Assembly: GCF_030695035.1 (NCBI RefSeq)
Contig: NZ_JAUYTT010000008.1
Coordinates: 682,001 to 746,000 of the forward strand
Direction of reading: 5' to 3'
Source of the DNA: Frigidibacter sp.
Lineage (GTDB): Bacteria > Pseudomonadota > Alphaproteobacteria > Rhodobacterales > Rhodobacteraceae
DNA length: 64,000 nt
Shown here: piece after piece, positions 63,344 to 64,000 of the stretch
How the letters are laid out: each line of letters opens with the position of its first letter
How positions within the stretch are numbered: position 1 is the first letter of the stretch
The notes under the pieces: model-generated
Database searches by the model: none
What the model was told of the DNA's origin: nothing
The model's input: the letters and a program-made list of their open reading frames with translations, nothing else
Position numbers and translations under genes: made by a program

Positions 63344-64000
63344 TCAGTGTGCCGGGACGTATTCCCCCTGCCACAGCGGCTTGGCATTTTCGGCATGGCG
63401 CGTCGCGAGCCGGCGCCCCTGCGTCCCTTGCACCAGGGGTCGTGCGGGCTTCGGCAGGCGGCCGTGGTCAAGCTCTGTCAGCTCGGGGAAGATCGCGAGG
63501 ATTTCCTCCCGGGCCTCGGGGCTCAGCGATTTCAGCGCCTCGGGCCCGGCGAACAGCGATTCGGTTCGCGCGCCCTGTGCAAAGACCACCTCATGCTGGT
63601 CGAACAGGAAGTGGCAATATTCGACCCCCTCCACTGCCGCATCCGCCGAGATCCCGGGCAGCGCCAGCAGATGCTTGGCCGCGACAAGTACTTCGCGGTT
63701 TCCGAACATCCGTTCGGCAATGGCAGACCGGATCAGCACCCGGTGCTGCGGCGACACCACAAGATCGCGCACCGGCAGGCCATCGCCCAGAGCCCCCGCC
63801 GTAATCCGGATCGGGCACAGGTTCGGGTTTGCACGCAACTCATCGGCGTTCAGACGGCGGCTGCCGATCCAGCGGATCGGCTTGAAGCCATTGTCCAGCG
63901 TCATCACCAGATCACCCTGCTGCAGCGCCTCGACCGCCACCTCGCCGCGCGGGGTCAGGATGCCGGTGCCGCTGGTGAAGCAGGGCACGTGGCAGATCGG
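63344..64000 (-). CDS. Hint-domain protein (start beyond window)
   Basis: At least 218 residues of a Hedgehog/intein (Hint_2) domain protein. The self-processing start CFTSGTGILTPRGEVAVEAL, GDLVMTLDNGFKPIRWIGSR, VSPQHRVL and VEYCHFLFDQHEVVFAQG are family marks. The frame is open to position 64000 (ICHVPCF...), so the gene probably continues upstream; GTG at 63988 is the only visible start but would place the Cys too near the end. Such proteins are common secreted proteins in Rhodobacterales, often with calcium-binding repeats. Function unknown. Confidence 0.82.
   Translation of the reverse strand, partial: PICHVPCFTSGTGILTPRGEVAVEALQQGDLVMTLDNGFKPIRWIGSRRLNADELRANPNLCPIRITAGALGDGLPVRDLVVSPQHRVLIRSAIAERMFGNREVLVAAKHLLALPGISADAAVEGVEYCHFLFDQHEVVFAQGARTESLFAGPEALKSLSPEAREEILAIFPELTELDHGRLPKPARPLVQGTQGRRLATRHAENAKPLWQGEYVPAH

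Overview
The window is high-GC alphaproteobacterial chromosome. The operon dusB-ntrB-ntrC-ntrY-ntrX ... trkA-trkH-hfq-hflX, a fused ispDF, a subunit I-III fused oxidase, an FnrL-type box and many DUF families typical of the group point to Rhodobacterales (a Rhodobacter/Paracoccus relative). This is inferred from gene content and order, not from a search. I found no tRNA, rRNA, CRISPR array, prophage or intact insertion sequence.

Layout. 1-12205 (minus): the nitrogen-regulation and potassium operon, with a Doc/AbrB-type toxin-antitoxin pair wedged between ntrX and trkA. 12427-14647 (plus): ispDF, pgpA and cinA. 14811-19327: lipA, a Prx5-like peroxiredoxin, oxyR and catalase, an oxidative-stress cluster. 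19370-26713: an orphan 7TM histidine kinase, trmJ, a thiE homologue, two small conserved genes and glnE. 27032-30218: DUF2852, RDD, bpt and a CaCA-family exchanger. 30337-33370: an ilvB-ilvN operon preceded by a complete attenuation leader, with a nuclease-like gene between its subunits. 33406-34971: a hypothetical gene and an XRE regulator. 35148-42719: a respiratory island (PRC-barrel, CtaG, CopD-like, DUF2231, coxII, fused coxI-III, a small membrane protein, NDH-2). 42726-46010: xdhC-like gene, a predicted FnrL-controlled small RNA and an OmpA-like protein. 46129-53495: a Liv-type ABC transporter with a GMC oxidoreductase and a divergent LysR regulator. 53639-64000: an exopolysaccharide region (Wza-like, YjbF, YjbH, phosphoesterase, ExoY-like transferase, ugd, manC) and the start of a Hint-domain protein.

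The most notable non-coding signals are three. First, a short minus-strand RNA (about 43805-43928) has an FNR box, a -10, a terminator and hairpin loops that each display CUCCCU. Second, the ilvB leader encodes a 15-residue peptide with Ile-Leu-Val-Leu-Val and mutually exclusive hairpins. Third, a family of intergenic palindromic elements near 14.7, 22.5 and 26.8 kb keeps a hairpin while changing its sequence. Paired operators sit upstream of DUF2852 and between livK and lysR. Several starts are not ATG; two (hflX and coxII) may be CTG.

All product names rest on reading the translated sequence and remembered family motifs; no database search was run.
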